Below are positions 40,960 to 53,200 of a stretch of DNA of 64,000 nt, one piece after another. Numbering within the stretch: the stretch's first letter is position 1; each line of letters starts with the position of its first letter. A model generated the notes under the pieces. That model saw only the letters and a program-made list of their open reading frames with translations, had not been told where the DNA came from and searched no databases. The position numbers and the translations under genes were made by a program. The DNA comes from Taenia hydatigena (taxonomy: Eukaryota; Platyhelminthes; Cestoda; Cyclophyllidea; Taeniidae), in contig JADWOT020000008.1 in assembly GCA_036345935.2 (NCBI GenBank), forward strand, positions 10,825,554-10,889,553, read 5' to 3'.

Positions 40960-41288
40960 TAGACGTTTTCCACTCTCTTCTTCCAAATGGCAGTATAATG
41001 ACGTGCTCTGCAGAGGAGCGAACTGCGACAAAGCAGAAATTGACATTTGGTTACCGGAATAAATTCACAAACAGAGAGACAGTATTAGCCGTTCAAGCAC
41101 TGTGGTGGAACAGCACTGTATTTTTATGAATAATGTTAGGGTTTTGTACCAATATGAACATCTACTCATCACGAGTTGCTCCAAAATGTTAATGAATTTA
41201 AATTGGTGCGAGAGAGAGGATCACGGACAGCACCCCACCGCACACGGAGTTTAATTAAATCATTTAAAGCATATTTCAATTTTAACAT

Positions 41289-41728
41289 TATGGCCACGAA
41301 TTGCCAATAATCAATTTATGCGTTATATTAGCAACATAGAAGAGTTTTAAAACGCGTTTCATCCCACAGTGGGAGCGTATGGGAGACAAAAAGGGACGCG
41401 TAAACGGCCATAAAGCATTAGCAGACGGGGACCTGCACATTTTGTCCAGAACAATGGAAAACAGTAGCGCATTGGCCTTTTATGGCCTCGTTCGGACATC
41501 TCAATTATTAATGTCTGTGCTGGGGCCAGAGGACTTATGAAAATGTTAAATGGGTAAAATTAATTCGCCCCACAACTATCACCTCATGCCCACTACCGTT
41601 TACAGCCAACTTAGAGAAAGCATCTGTAGAAGGAATGGGGGACCAACAGGAAATAATAGCGATTAATGGCCGATTCGCATGGAGTCAGGTTGTTGAGGCC
41701 ATACTTATTAATCAGTCCTGAGGCCATA
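41289..41728. promoter_or_regulatory. Cluster of five GGCCATA motifs, candidate enhancer
   Basis: GGCCATA or its complement TATGGCC occurs at 41289-41295, 41406-41412, 41481-41487, 41697-41703 and 41722-41728; the last two share the longer GAGGCCATA. Many TAAT/ATTA homeodomain-type cores lie between them. No reading frame runs through. About 0.05 such 7-mers would be expected by chance in this length. A clustered transcription-factor binding region is the most natural reading, but it is an inference. Confidence 0.4.
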
Positions 41729-43967
41729 ACCCCCAAGCTTCTCCAAATAACAACATCCGGGTGTTCTTCCTTACTTCAAAATCAAAAATGAGCTTGAAAG
41801 CGTCATGTTTTTATGGGGAATTGACTTAAAACCTTGTTTTCTCATATAAAGTGAGCGGAAACGAGGGGTTACCTAAATGGGCGGTGACTCAGCTGAAACC
41901 ACGATACTGAAAATGACCTCCAATTTGCTAAACTTTTAATCATCAAACCTCTCTCTCATTAACAATTGTTTTAATTTTAACTGATGGATAGATTGATGCA
42001 TCCACAAGAGATTCCAACCAATGTTGTGGAAAATGCGAAAATCGCATTTCAGAGGAAAGCATTAAATGGCTTCCAAATAATCATGCGCAACTCAAAACTT
42101 ATCTAGTGACAGAGAGTTAGCTGCAAAAAGTAGGGATGAGAACAGATTCATCAGAATGCATAGTGCCTGGAAAACGTACCTTAAAGATTATCACAACCAT
42201 TTGTCCCTAGGTCTTATAGAGACTCCCAGTTAGGAACTCCATAGTAAAAGGCTTGAAATAGAACGCCTACCTACCAGCCCACTCATTAATCATGAGTTTA
42301 AACTAACTCCCACTTATCTGTAATTTTGATTAGCATTCCTGGGAAATCGGATTTATTATGCGAGTAATCCTCACGATTTTTGTTCACTGAAAAGTTCGAT
42401 GTAAGGCAGGTTTAATGTAATTCTGAGAATATAATGGGAAAATGGTAATAGCGCCACCTTCCATGACTGTTCAATTAAATAAAACATCGACAATATCTGG
42501 AAGTAACCCTATTTTACCCTTTAAGTAAGTTTCGTTGAATATTGGACTCTTAGATGATTCACAATCTCCAGGCCCTTAAGGCATTTCTATATTAACGGTA
42601 TGTTGATGTCTACTTATGTTTTTCCAGTAAACTTTATTTCCTTCATCATAGAGATGTGCCATCAGAGAAACTTTATAGTCTACCTCGACCCTCCCAATTA
42701 ACAAAAAAACACAGGAGGTGCTTAATAAAATTGCATTAGTAATAATGCATAAAAGAGTTAACTTCAAAATCAAAGTGCATTTCGCCACCTGCCGCATCCT
42801 GATTCCGCTCTAAGCTCTATTTTAAAAGGCGCATTTTGAAAAGTGGATTCATTATCACCGTACTTAAAGGCTTTTATGTCTTAGGTGCCGCTAAAATTTT
42901 ATATCGTCAATATGAAAATACGACCAGCGGGGACCAAAGCGTCAGCATAGTCAATTCTTCAATGATCAAACGTCAGAGAATTATGTTAGCTCCTTGTTCT
43001 AAAGCAGCGTGTCTAACCCTTCTCTCGGCTTACTTGTCGCTTCTGACCTCAAAACGTAGTTGGTGGTTTAAATATCAGTCAGTGAATTTCCACTAAGCAA
43101 AAAATCATTTCATTAAAACTTCAGGGTATCACCTTGTCTATTTTATTGAATCAGGAATTCCCTCTTCTTCGAAATGTGCATTGAATAAGAGAATTTACTG
43201 GCCCCATTCTGCTTCAGAGTAGGTGATGCTTAATAGCTAAAGCACCTCACCTGCCAAATACTGCCCAAAGAACATTGGCTATAAAGCTCAGGATGTCATA
43301 TGAGCTAATATCCCACATTTATTCCGGCTTACTACCAAACGATCAGTCTGCTTTCCATTCAACTGCTAAGGCCGTAAGGGAGATATTACTTGGTTCTTTA
43401 ATTCATGCATCTTTATGTGTGTATCGCAGATCTCTCTGCAATTGCCATTTTTTATTTTATTTCGAGTTGGTGTCGCCTCAGTTGATTATTGCCACCTTGC
43501 AGAAAACGTGGTTCCCATAACCTCTTTGTGATATTGGGGGTTGATAATCAGCAAAGTTAATCAAGATAACTGTCTCTTTGGATCATGTTCGATCACCTCA
43601 GACAATGTATACCAAATAAGCGTATACGACGTTTTACCATCATTGGCTTACGAAAACGGTGAGACTATTGCCACAGACTGGCTGTTGCAGTAGTAAATAT
43701 GAAACAGCAGACACAGAGACCAATGTTATTCTGTTTTTAAATGTAAAATCAAAATAAACATACTTTTTGTTATAATGAAGCCTTATATACACAATATCAC
43801 TATCTAGATAAGGAATTTGATAAAATTTTGTTCCATTTACAATCACACCTTTTTAACTAGAACCTCAATAAACGTCTTTAAATTTTAAGTAATATCTAGT
43901 ATATCACGATTTGACTCTATGTAATGGCTGAAATCGACCGCAATGCTTTCAAAAACCATCACAAGTG

Positions 43968-43998
43968 GGAAAGTGACTGGGTGACCAGTCACTTTTCC
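43968..43998. repeat. 13-bp hairpin with one bulge
   Basis: GGAAAGTGACTGG, loop GTGA, CCAGTCACTTTTCC: 13 pairs with a single extra T. Two smaller stems follow nearby, CGATG/CATCG around 44.18 kb and CCGACT/AGTCGG at 44229-44245. Confidence 0.6.
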
Positions 43999-46900
43999 AG
44001 AACTATCTTAATTTGTTGAAATTTGAAGCAATCTGAATTGCAAATGTGCGGCGCGGTCGATGTTAATGCAAATAAGTTTTGCGCAATTCCCCAGTCACCA
44101 CGATGCGGGTGTAGCTTAATTATCTGGAAGAAGCAAAGTCCTCACAGTAACTGTTATCTCAATTGATTGGGTCTCTAACGATGTAAAAGCATCGACTTTA
44201 AAACTAAAACCGGATACCTATTTGAATTCCGACTGATTTAAGTCGGTCATTGGCCAATGAATATCCAAGCCCAATTCTCTTGTCTCTTAATCAGAGTATC
44301 AATGTGTTGCTCTTTATAGCGAAAAAATTTTATGTCCACAATTGTAAAATTCCTGCTTTGATTGTTTCAAACTATTCGTTACGTATTCAAACGGTTGGGT
44401 AGTGTAAATGCGGGACTTTGCTGATGCTCCAAGTTGCATCGAAACAGTGATTTGACAACTCGAACACTGATAAGCCATTGCCAACTTTCTGGCTCCGCTT
44501 GCTTCCATTTTATCGAAAACTCACTTGGCTTACGTCACCCATGAATGTAATGCCGCATTTGTTGTGAAAACGCTTACAGTTACTTATTTTTTTACCTCAG
44601 AGACGAAACGAATGTCAAACAAATTTTTGTTTTTAAAATTTGATGGTTAATTGTTGTTTACTTTCATTTAATGTACTGTCGATTTCAAGTCCTGTCACTA
44701 GTGTAATGCTTAAACATTTTCACTTTTGTTTGCAGCGCCAAGAGAAACACACCTTATTTATAGAAACACGTGACCTTAGGTGACCTACTTTACCAGACTC
44801 TAAGGCAAGGAGGTGACGGAATGGTATTTATTTGACGGCATTACATCGTGGCGACAAATGGAAATTTAAGTGCGCAGCTTTGGCCTTTTATGTCAACCAC
44901 GTAGTCAATTATGATGCTGCCAACATTGGTAGATTTTACGGATGGGAGGGAAGAAAAACAAAACCAAGGGGATCACATGCTCACGTATTCGTTGCGAACT
45001 TTGATTTTAATTTGTATGCAAACAACCATATCAGTTAATCTGCACTTACAGTTGTAGCCTCCGAGATATTTCCAAAGGATACACAAATCTGAAGTAGGCT
45101 TATTTTAAACGAACAGAAGGGCTGTGAGACTATTGATGGCCCGTACGCCTGAAACAAATATCTTTTAATCACGATTTCATTTACGTGTTCTCCATTTGAT
45201 ATAATTTCAAAAGACTGGTATTGTACCATTTAAGGCTTTAAGAATTATAAAATGCTCTTGGATACTGCCTAATGCGAGGAAGAACCGAACTAGATGTTGC
45301 GTTAATATATTTTGATAGCTTAATTTAAATAGCCTTCACATTATTTTGAGTAAATGACACTGATGTCTTATCTAGTGCAAAAGCCACTTGTATGTCTTAG
45401 AAAATCGAGTTTTCGGCACTTTTTTTGAAAAAATTTTGGTCTTATTAGTCAAGCTAAGCATAAAATGAACTGCAAATTAAACCAGTAGGGTAGTTGATTG
45501 AAACTTTCATGCAGGCTCACCACGTTTTCCGTCCTACCACCGAGCAGACAATTTTGCCATGAAACAGGAAAAATCTAAACAACTGGAGGCTAAGTGAAGT
45601 TAGAGGTGGGATGTCTTAGTGAATCTGTTTAAAATGAGGCAACCGTGAGTCGCTTTGATCTTGCCGCGTAATAGCTAAAGCGAGGTGTCGCATCTCATCA
45701 AGAGCGCAGGCTTAACCTACGATATAAATGTCCAATGCTATAAATAATTTGCCGTTAGCGCAGCCCATAAATTCCAAGTCTGCAATCATAAGAAAGGCAA
45801 TTAGCCAAAATAGCCCGTGACACCCGTCACATTGTCCTATCATGAGCATACGGATAAAGCAAAGAACTTGGGTTACAAATTTATGGGGTCTCTTATGACT
45901 TCCCCGTACTGTATGAAAATTTGAGAGTAGGTAGCCAACACCCACAAAGAGGCAAACGTTGATTTTAGGCAACACTTGTGCTTCTACATACATCTTGTTC
46001 AGCAAATCAATCTGGCCTCATAACGTGGAAGTTAACTTCGGCAATGATTTAAGCACCGTAAGACTTCATGTTAAGTCTTTCTTTTGCTTAGCCCTGAGGT
46101 AGTCCGTTCCGTAGATTTCAGGGGTAGTTCGTACTTGGTAATTCAAACATCACCCGTAAAAGCTAAATGGTTGCCTTACAGGAAATGATCAAAATGACTA
46201 CAGTGTCTTTAGTCTAGTTGGCGGTTCTATCCAAACGCCCAAGACGCATTGCATGCATATCATCAAAATTCTTCCGAGACGTTCCATTTTGCTGAGCTCA
46301 CAAAGTGTAGATCCACAAGGACAATGCGTGACGCCAGCATGGATGGCAATTGCCTTCCCTTAACCACTGAATCTTGCCTTTACTCGTCTACAACACTTCA
46401 TTACGGTGCGCTACAGACCTTGCAGACCAATACGGCGGGGAGCTCGCTTCCGTCAGTCACACTCTACCACAAAGCTAATTAAAAATTCAGCATTCCGTCA
46501 TTGTATTTTTTGCGCGCTGAAACATATCTCGAGAAAATTAGTGAGTATGGAGAATCACAGAGTCACCCTTGCTTGAAGGGTTTCTTAATAATTTCAGGCA
46601 AGCAGGAGTGAGATTGCTACGCCAGTAACTTTCACAAAAGGACATCTCTTCGCAGTTATCCTCAAGTACGCAACGATCGAAATAAAAACTTCATTATTTA
46701 ATAATACCGCTGAATAATAACTAGATGCTCCTTTTAGTTGGTGCGGGCTAGTACCTGGACCATGTCAGTAGCCCTAACCTCTTCTGTATATCTAACATAT
46801 GTATTCTGCCCGAGTATTATGTCTTCAATCGTCTTTAGCTAAGTGGTGCTGAAAGGAAAAATCAATCATTCAAGACATTCTAATGCCCACTGCTGAGTGA

Positions 46901-49727
46901 TAAACCCCAGCGGGACGGAAGAAATCCATATTGTTGTGTATGGGAGAATCGGTAACAATTCCTAACAGAAGGGCTGGAAATGATGTCCGCTTTCCGCAAC
47001 TATCCCAGCTCCGTGGTCTTCAGGAACGCACTTAACAAAAAAGTGATGGCGGCTGTTGCTGTGACCCACCTAGAAAAGCTCGTTATAGAGCTAGCTACTG
47101 TATCTGTATGCAAACATTAATTATGTGAACAAACAATACCTTCTCTGCTTTTTTACTAGCTAACTAGAACTCATATAGATATGGCTGCGGAGCTCTGATG
47201 TTAGAACAACGCGGCAAGGGGAAATAGAAGCGAAATCCTATCCTCACGGAGCTATTATTAGATTCATTCCTTTGTTACATGACTTTGCTTTCAGGTCAGT
47301 GTCCGTAAGACAAGCTGTGAACAAGCATGGTGGCCAGCACATTCATCGCCCCAAAATTCAGTTTCTATAGATGATAAATTCCAATTCCAGTAGAAGTGCC
47401 AGAAGGAAACATTGGCGTTGCGGCCAAGTATCTTTTCAGTTGGATGGAAATTCGATGATTGACACGGTTGACTGGCGGGTATTTTTCTGACAGTGTGAAT
47501 TACCTTATGATGGCTGATGCAGGGGGTCGATTTAAGGGAAAGGGAAGGGTCTGTGTGTTTCATTGGTTGTTCATTCAACCCTCGGTTTTGGTAAAGGAGT
47601 CACTTAGGGTCTCTGGCATAGTAAGTTCCCCGAGTGGTCTAGCCTCTAAGCCATGCCACTAGCTCCAGTGCTAGTGTTTCTTTCATCTTTATGGAAGTCT
47701 TGGAGTGCTACAATAGCATTCTTCAGCCTCTTGGGAAGCCAAGGATTTGATTACATTTCAATCAGAAAAAGGTAATGCGGTGCCTCTTGAGACAGCCGAT
47801 AAAATTAACTTATGGATAAAGCAGTGAAGCGAAATACCACTCTTTATTTGCGCAATTTAAATGTACCATTTTTCGGGCGCCTTTTATGGTAAAATGTTGC
47901 AATTTGCTGTAAAATCATAAAGGTTGCCATTTAAATAACCTCAAGTTCAATGTTGGAGGAAGCTGAAATGAAAATTTCGTATTATTTACCAGGCGGACAA
48001 CACAAAATGTTTCTACGAGACGTTGTTCATTGAGCTTCAGGGGAATGGTGGGCAGATAAGTCCGAAGCCAATGACAACTCCCCCACTTTAAGGTCTTTTG
48101 TAGAGACATGCTTATTTTTAGGATGATCACTTACAGGTTCTCGATGTGCGTACGTAATTTTTTAACATTTTATTCGTTGGAGTTACAGCCCGAGATTAAG
48201 GTCCGCATCAGCTTTTAGTGATGAGAGCTTTGTTGATGCCCTTAGATACTGCCGCTTCGCAAGTTAACTGCCTCTTTAAACCTTTGGATCGGAAATTATT
48301 ATTTTACAGAGAGTATTTGCGTAAAGGAATAGTGAGTCATAGGCACAAAATCTAAGTTTTTAGACATAAATTTGCTCAAGCCGTCCGCCTCGTAACTCAA
48401 AAGGCGTAATTAAAGTGGCACAAATTGCACCCCAATCCACTAATCCAACTAGTGTTTAACAATTGACTAACGGGAAATCAATCAGGAGTTTTCAAGCCTG
48501 AGATTGTACAATCACTAAACGAATGGCATTCCCATGATTACCTTGAAACCGCTATTATGATGAACCCATAGCACAATTTGGCAAAATCAAAGTATTTTAA
48601 ATATCGCAATTCCTAGTTAGGTAGGAAACTGGTCCTTAAAGCACATTAAAAAACAAAAAAAAGGCAACTTTACATGTCGCTGCCTCCCTTCAGCCTGAGA
48701 AACGAAGGATGATTCCTTCCACAATTTAGTTCGCGTACACAAAACCGAACATCCCTCATAGCCCCCTTTTTTGCACACAATTCCCAACCGTTAACGCACT
48801 TCTGAGCTTTTATTACCGGGAATGCTTGTAACTTTAGAAAACGTCCCTTTTTTATTATGTAGGAACGCCTGATAATGGTTACCCCCCGAACATTCTGGAG
48901 GGTCAGGATCCTGCTTACTCCCTCCTGATTGGTTCATATTAAGAATCGATGTACTCAAAGTGTAGTACATATCACTTTGATGCCAAGGTCAATCAGTTGC
49001 CATAATTGCCTCAAACTGTCACCGACTCACACTCAGGCAGTCGCCAGGAGCGTATGCACTCAGGTTCACGCCGGCAATAAATGCTCTGATGCCTTATTTA
49101 CTGGCTATCAGGTTTAGTTAAGTAGGGATCGAGCCATATTTGCAACAGTTAAATAAATTAATTTCTTCATCCGATCATCTTCAAGCTTGGTCTCTTCTTT
49201 TCAACTAAGAACTTCGCTTAGGCTGTGATATACTTAACCTGTTTCCATAGCCCCGGCAGAGACGAGATATGGTGCAAACGGAAATGCTACACTTTATGCT
49301 CAATATTTGCCATCACTAAATGCAAGTCAACACACCTTCCGCTCTCATGAGTTTTGCGGCTTTTACTAAGCCACCCCTCAACAGGCAACCAATGCTACAG
49401 TTAGAACATCCCAAGAGATATCGATGTTATTGCGACACATGTTACACTCGGTCCTCATCGGTATGAGCTCTAGCAGAGGGCGCTATCACTCCCAGCATGT
49501 GACACCACTACGAGAAGAGAGGAGAAAAAACAGCGCAGATGATTTAAACATGTATTTCCTTCCAGTTTTAGAAGGCTTACTGTTGGCGTTGTCATTGAGG
49601 TGGTAGCCGTAAATGGCGTTTCACGCACATGAACGAGCTGCTCTCTGCTACGTCGGGCTCTATGTAGGTGTATGTACACATTACTTAGGCAATAGCGCTG
49701 TCCGTCAGTCTGTCTGGGTGTTTGTGT

Positions 49728-49762
49728 ATGTATATAGGGGTACATGTGTGTGTGCACACACT
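49728..49762. repeat. GT/TA-rich simple tract
   Basis: Alternating TG/TA sequence ending TACATGTGTGTGTGCACACAC. It lies about 170 nt beyond the stop codon of the minus-strand KDM3 gene, so it probably falls in that gene's 3' UTR as a CA-rich tract. Confidence 0.6.
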
Positions 49763-49930
49763 CCAAGCGGAATGATTAAGGGCATAAAAAACACGGCCGC
49801 AACATTTGTCATTCTCCCTCTCGTTGGCAATGGTAGCATTAATAGTGGTGTGTATGGGAGGTCTTTAAATGACTGACATCACAATGCGCGATAAAGTGGG
49901 TCGAGTTGGGGTAGAATGGGGTCTCTTAAT

Positions 49931-50206
49931 TTACATGGAGCGTTGGTGGTCGGAGGGCGAGGAGGTGACCGTTGGGGAGGAAGGGTGGCGGTGGTTGGAA
50001 GTGTTGGGAGTGTTCGTCTTGAGGACCGTCGAAAGTGCGTCCTTGACAGTATGGTAAATCATGTTCTTCACCTGTAGTTTGTCCTCATGGCTAGGGTGAT
50101 TCCGCGGCAATCGACGAAATTCCTCTGTTAACTCCAGGCATTGGGGCACATGCTCAGGTGATATGAAGTCCGAGGAGACATTGATACAATTCGCCAAGTT
50201 CCGCAC
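49931..50206 (-). CDS. KDM3: KDM3 last exon, JmjC tail and stop
   Basis: Starts after acceptor CTTTCTTTTGAAG in phase 0 and encodes residues 656-746. [20 protein letters not shown] continues the JmjC fold directly after the distal His, then [19 protein letters not shown], the most conserved C-terminal helix of the family. The final 25 residues are Ser/Thr/Pro-rich and not conserved. Stop TAA at 49931-49933. No AATAAA was seen on this strand close downstream. Confidence 0.93.
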   Translation of the reverse strand: MRNLANCINVSSDFISPEHVPQCLELTEEFRRLPRNHPSHEDKLQVKNMIYHTVKDALSTVLKTNTPNTSNHRHPSSPTVTSSPSDHQRSM

Positions 50207-53200
50207 CTTCAAAAGAAAGACAACCAAATGGTTCGCCCATGCGACTGTGGATTAAAAAATCTTACAACGTTAAAAAAATTGAACCCAAGGCCTGCTTCCA
50301 ATCGTGCATGTCAAAAGTCCTGATAACAAGGGTCTGCTTTTAGGGCTTTAATATCCCAAATAGGAAATACGTTACATCCCATGAATTAGATCCTATTAGT
50401 TATTACCGAATGTCTATTGAAATACCTTCTCATTAATTTACGGATGGTAGTTGTTTTAATGATTGTTGATGCTGCTACAGCCTGCCATGATGATTGATGA
50501 CAGTCCAGTTCCAGCAAGATTCCTTGAGGTTATACCGACAATGAAGAGCTTATTCGTTTGTGAAGTTTTCCATGCTTCTGCACGCAAGGCCACCCGCATA
50601 GACTATAATGGATCCTGATTCTCCACTTTGTTCTCAACCAATCAGGCGAAATATTGCACCACTGATCCACATGTCCATTCTCGAGATTTAAACCAGCCTC
50701 GTATTTTATTGACTGCTAGATGTCGGTAAGAATCGCAGATAATACCCCATTGATAAACTCACAATAAGGTATGTATATAAAACTATAATGTTTTTTTTGA
50801 AATTGATCACAAACATTAAAAAGTGTATCTTAATTTGACCACTGACTGTGAAGAAGAGTACCCATCAAACGCTTGCATACTGCGATCAAATTCCGATATG
50901 AGAACTTTTAAATCACCGTGTGATGCCACTCCGCCTACACATTTAGTAACCCGGTTTCACCCCTAACATTAAACTTAAACACAAGACCTGAAGTCAGTGG
51001 CGCAGTCGTACGACAGCGCACCCCGGACTGCACCCACAAAGGAATTCTGTGCGCGCCGGACTCGGCGAATTGCTTACAGCAGTCGCGTATGCTCATAGAC
51101 AATTTCGTTGCCCACTGCAGTATTAACAGGCGAGTCAACTTTCACTGATGGCACCTATCGAATTCGGAGGAGGAAGTCAGTATGTGTGTGGCTGAAAATC
51201 AATCAGGAATGGCGTGTTTCATAATGAGATTATTTAACTGCGTAGTTTAACTTAGCAAGACGATATGATCCTTTGGGGTGCTGATAGTGATTTGCAACAA
51301 TAAATCTTTTTAAAAAATCTGGTTATGTCCCTTTTCTAAAACTAATGCTATACCAAAAATTCACTTTCGATCGAATGCAGACCACGTGCCAACGGCTCCT
51401 GGAAGCACCCATTCAATGAAATCTAGAATACAAAAAACGCTCTACGAGCATCGAATGAATGCAGCTGAGGCCTGTGAGGGTGTTTAGAAACTCCTAACAT
51501 TTAAGGTATGTGCGATTCTTGATGTGTTGCTAGCATTAAAGAACTCGCGCCAGAATTCCTAATCGAATATCATATTGCATGGATTGTGATGTTGCTTATG
51601 TTTTCACTTTACAGGATATTCCGACAACATCCCAACGTACGAAACATGGCTGCTGGTGCGAGGACTGCCACACCTCCGCGTGTTAGAAGTTGGACTTGGT
51701 CGTAATCAATAATTCGTACGCAAGCTCAAGGTCAAATATGGTAAACAACCTCTCCCGAAGCAACAGTATATGTGAGTTCTCTTGCTCTCTCAGCCACGAA
51801 TCAATTGCCATGCGAATTGCTCTGCAAAATGCTTCATTTTTTTCCCATAGCATTAAAAAGGCGGAGTGTGGAACATGTACACTAGTTGTTCCGTTACATC
51901 GTAAGAGCCAGTAGAACGCTGGTGAAACAGTTCCATGATCGAAGTAAAAAAGTACAAAGTAATGGCATTCTCCAAAATATCCACATTTCATCGGCAGTGG
52001 ATCGGCCTTTTCCATCAGAACAAGGTGGAAACAAGGAAAAGGAATTAAAGGGCGTTGAAAAACAATGTAACCGGAATCGGAAGTAGCGACTTATTTGCAA
52101 ATGAGCTAACCAATTGACTAGAATGTTTTCAAAGCACAAAAACATGTCTACCCCGGTATCGAATCGAATATGAAACATGAAACGCACGTTCTCCGAGGAT
52201 CCAATGTTGGCTTTAGTAGATGATAGCAACTCGCCGATACCCATATGCAAGTCTTACTTTTTGGTGATGGTTTTCCCACAGCAAATTGACAAACCCTTCA
52301 ATAGGGATGTCATTAATAACGCAAAATATCGTTTAGCTAAAGCAACAAAAGCCGCATCGCGCATATGTGCAGTTTATGTGAATGAAAGTAATTTCACTAG
52401 AAAACCGAGTAAACTTGATTTCCAATGCATCGTAGTGTTAGTGCTCACCTGGTGAACGGATCCGGAGGGTATGAAGACCGCATCGCCAGGGAACTGAAGG
52501 ACAGTATAAGGTTTGATTCCGGTCTCTACCTTCAGGTCTTCCAGTTGTTCCTGGGAGAGGTAAATCCGTTGGTCGTGGATAACATCACCCATAGTATTGC
52601 CGTGGGCACCACTAGCAGACGCGCTCTTCGTAGAACCTGTGTCACCACTTCCGCGGTAGAGAGGACTGGAGGAGAGCTTATCAACTTTGGTTAGGTATTC
52701 TCGCAACACCGGCGTATCGCAAGGCCTAAAAATGTGCCACATTGCCCCGGGAAGTCCTACAATCGACATAAGGGAAGAGTTAACAGATCCGAGAGCCTAG
52801 CACGCACCAAGAGCAGTGCAAAGGACCCTCTATCGACGATTAAATTAGTGCACATGGTTATTGTTGGTTTCTATCCAATTAATTTTGCTCGCGAGTCCAG
52901 TAACCCGTTCCGTGTGCCTACACACCCGCATTCCAATGCTGGTGTAACGAATTTGCTTGGCGCAAAGGTCATCTTGGCATTGCACATCAAAGCTAAACTA
53001 CTGAGGTTAAAGGAGAAAAGCCTACCGGGAATGGGGTTTCGCATTAAAATTTTATTTACTGACATGCTGTTGAATGAACTAGTCCTTTTTAATATAGGCG
53101 CTCACAAACTTCAACGCACACTTGAAGCCCACATCCAATGCCATAAAAGGGTATTGTCGCTTTTCTATATCCATAATTAAATATCAAAGCAATGAGATAT

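Larger units (their letters stand above)
36223..49930. other. Convergent intergenic region, no supported gene
   Basis: 13.7 kb between the 3' ends of the two genes. 36.24-36.63 kb is GC-richer, with overlapping minus-strand frames of 75 and 68 codons that I cannot assign. The remainder is AT-rich with scattered short frames. Hairpins at 39.2, 39.6, 40.9 and 44.0 kb, a motif cluster at 41.3-41.7 kb and a GT-rich tract at 49.7 kb are listed separately. Confidence 0.55.

Noticed and set aside
51615..51690. Cys-rich frame after a TTTACAG acceptor on the plus strand
   Set aside because: Only about 24 codons before a stop, inside an intron of the opposite-strand gene; most likely chance.
52425..53180. 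Plus-strand open frames opposite the JmjC exon (89 and 148 codons)
   Set aside because: The first is a shadow of the JmjC exon. The second runs on into intron sequence and has no recognisable domain.
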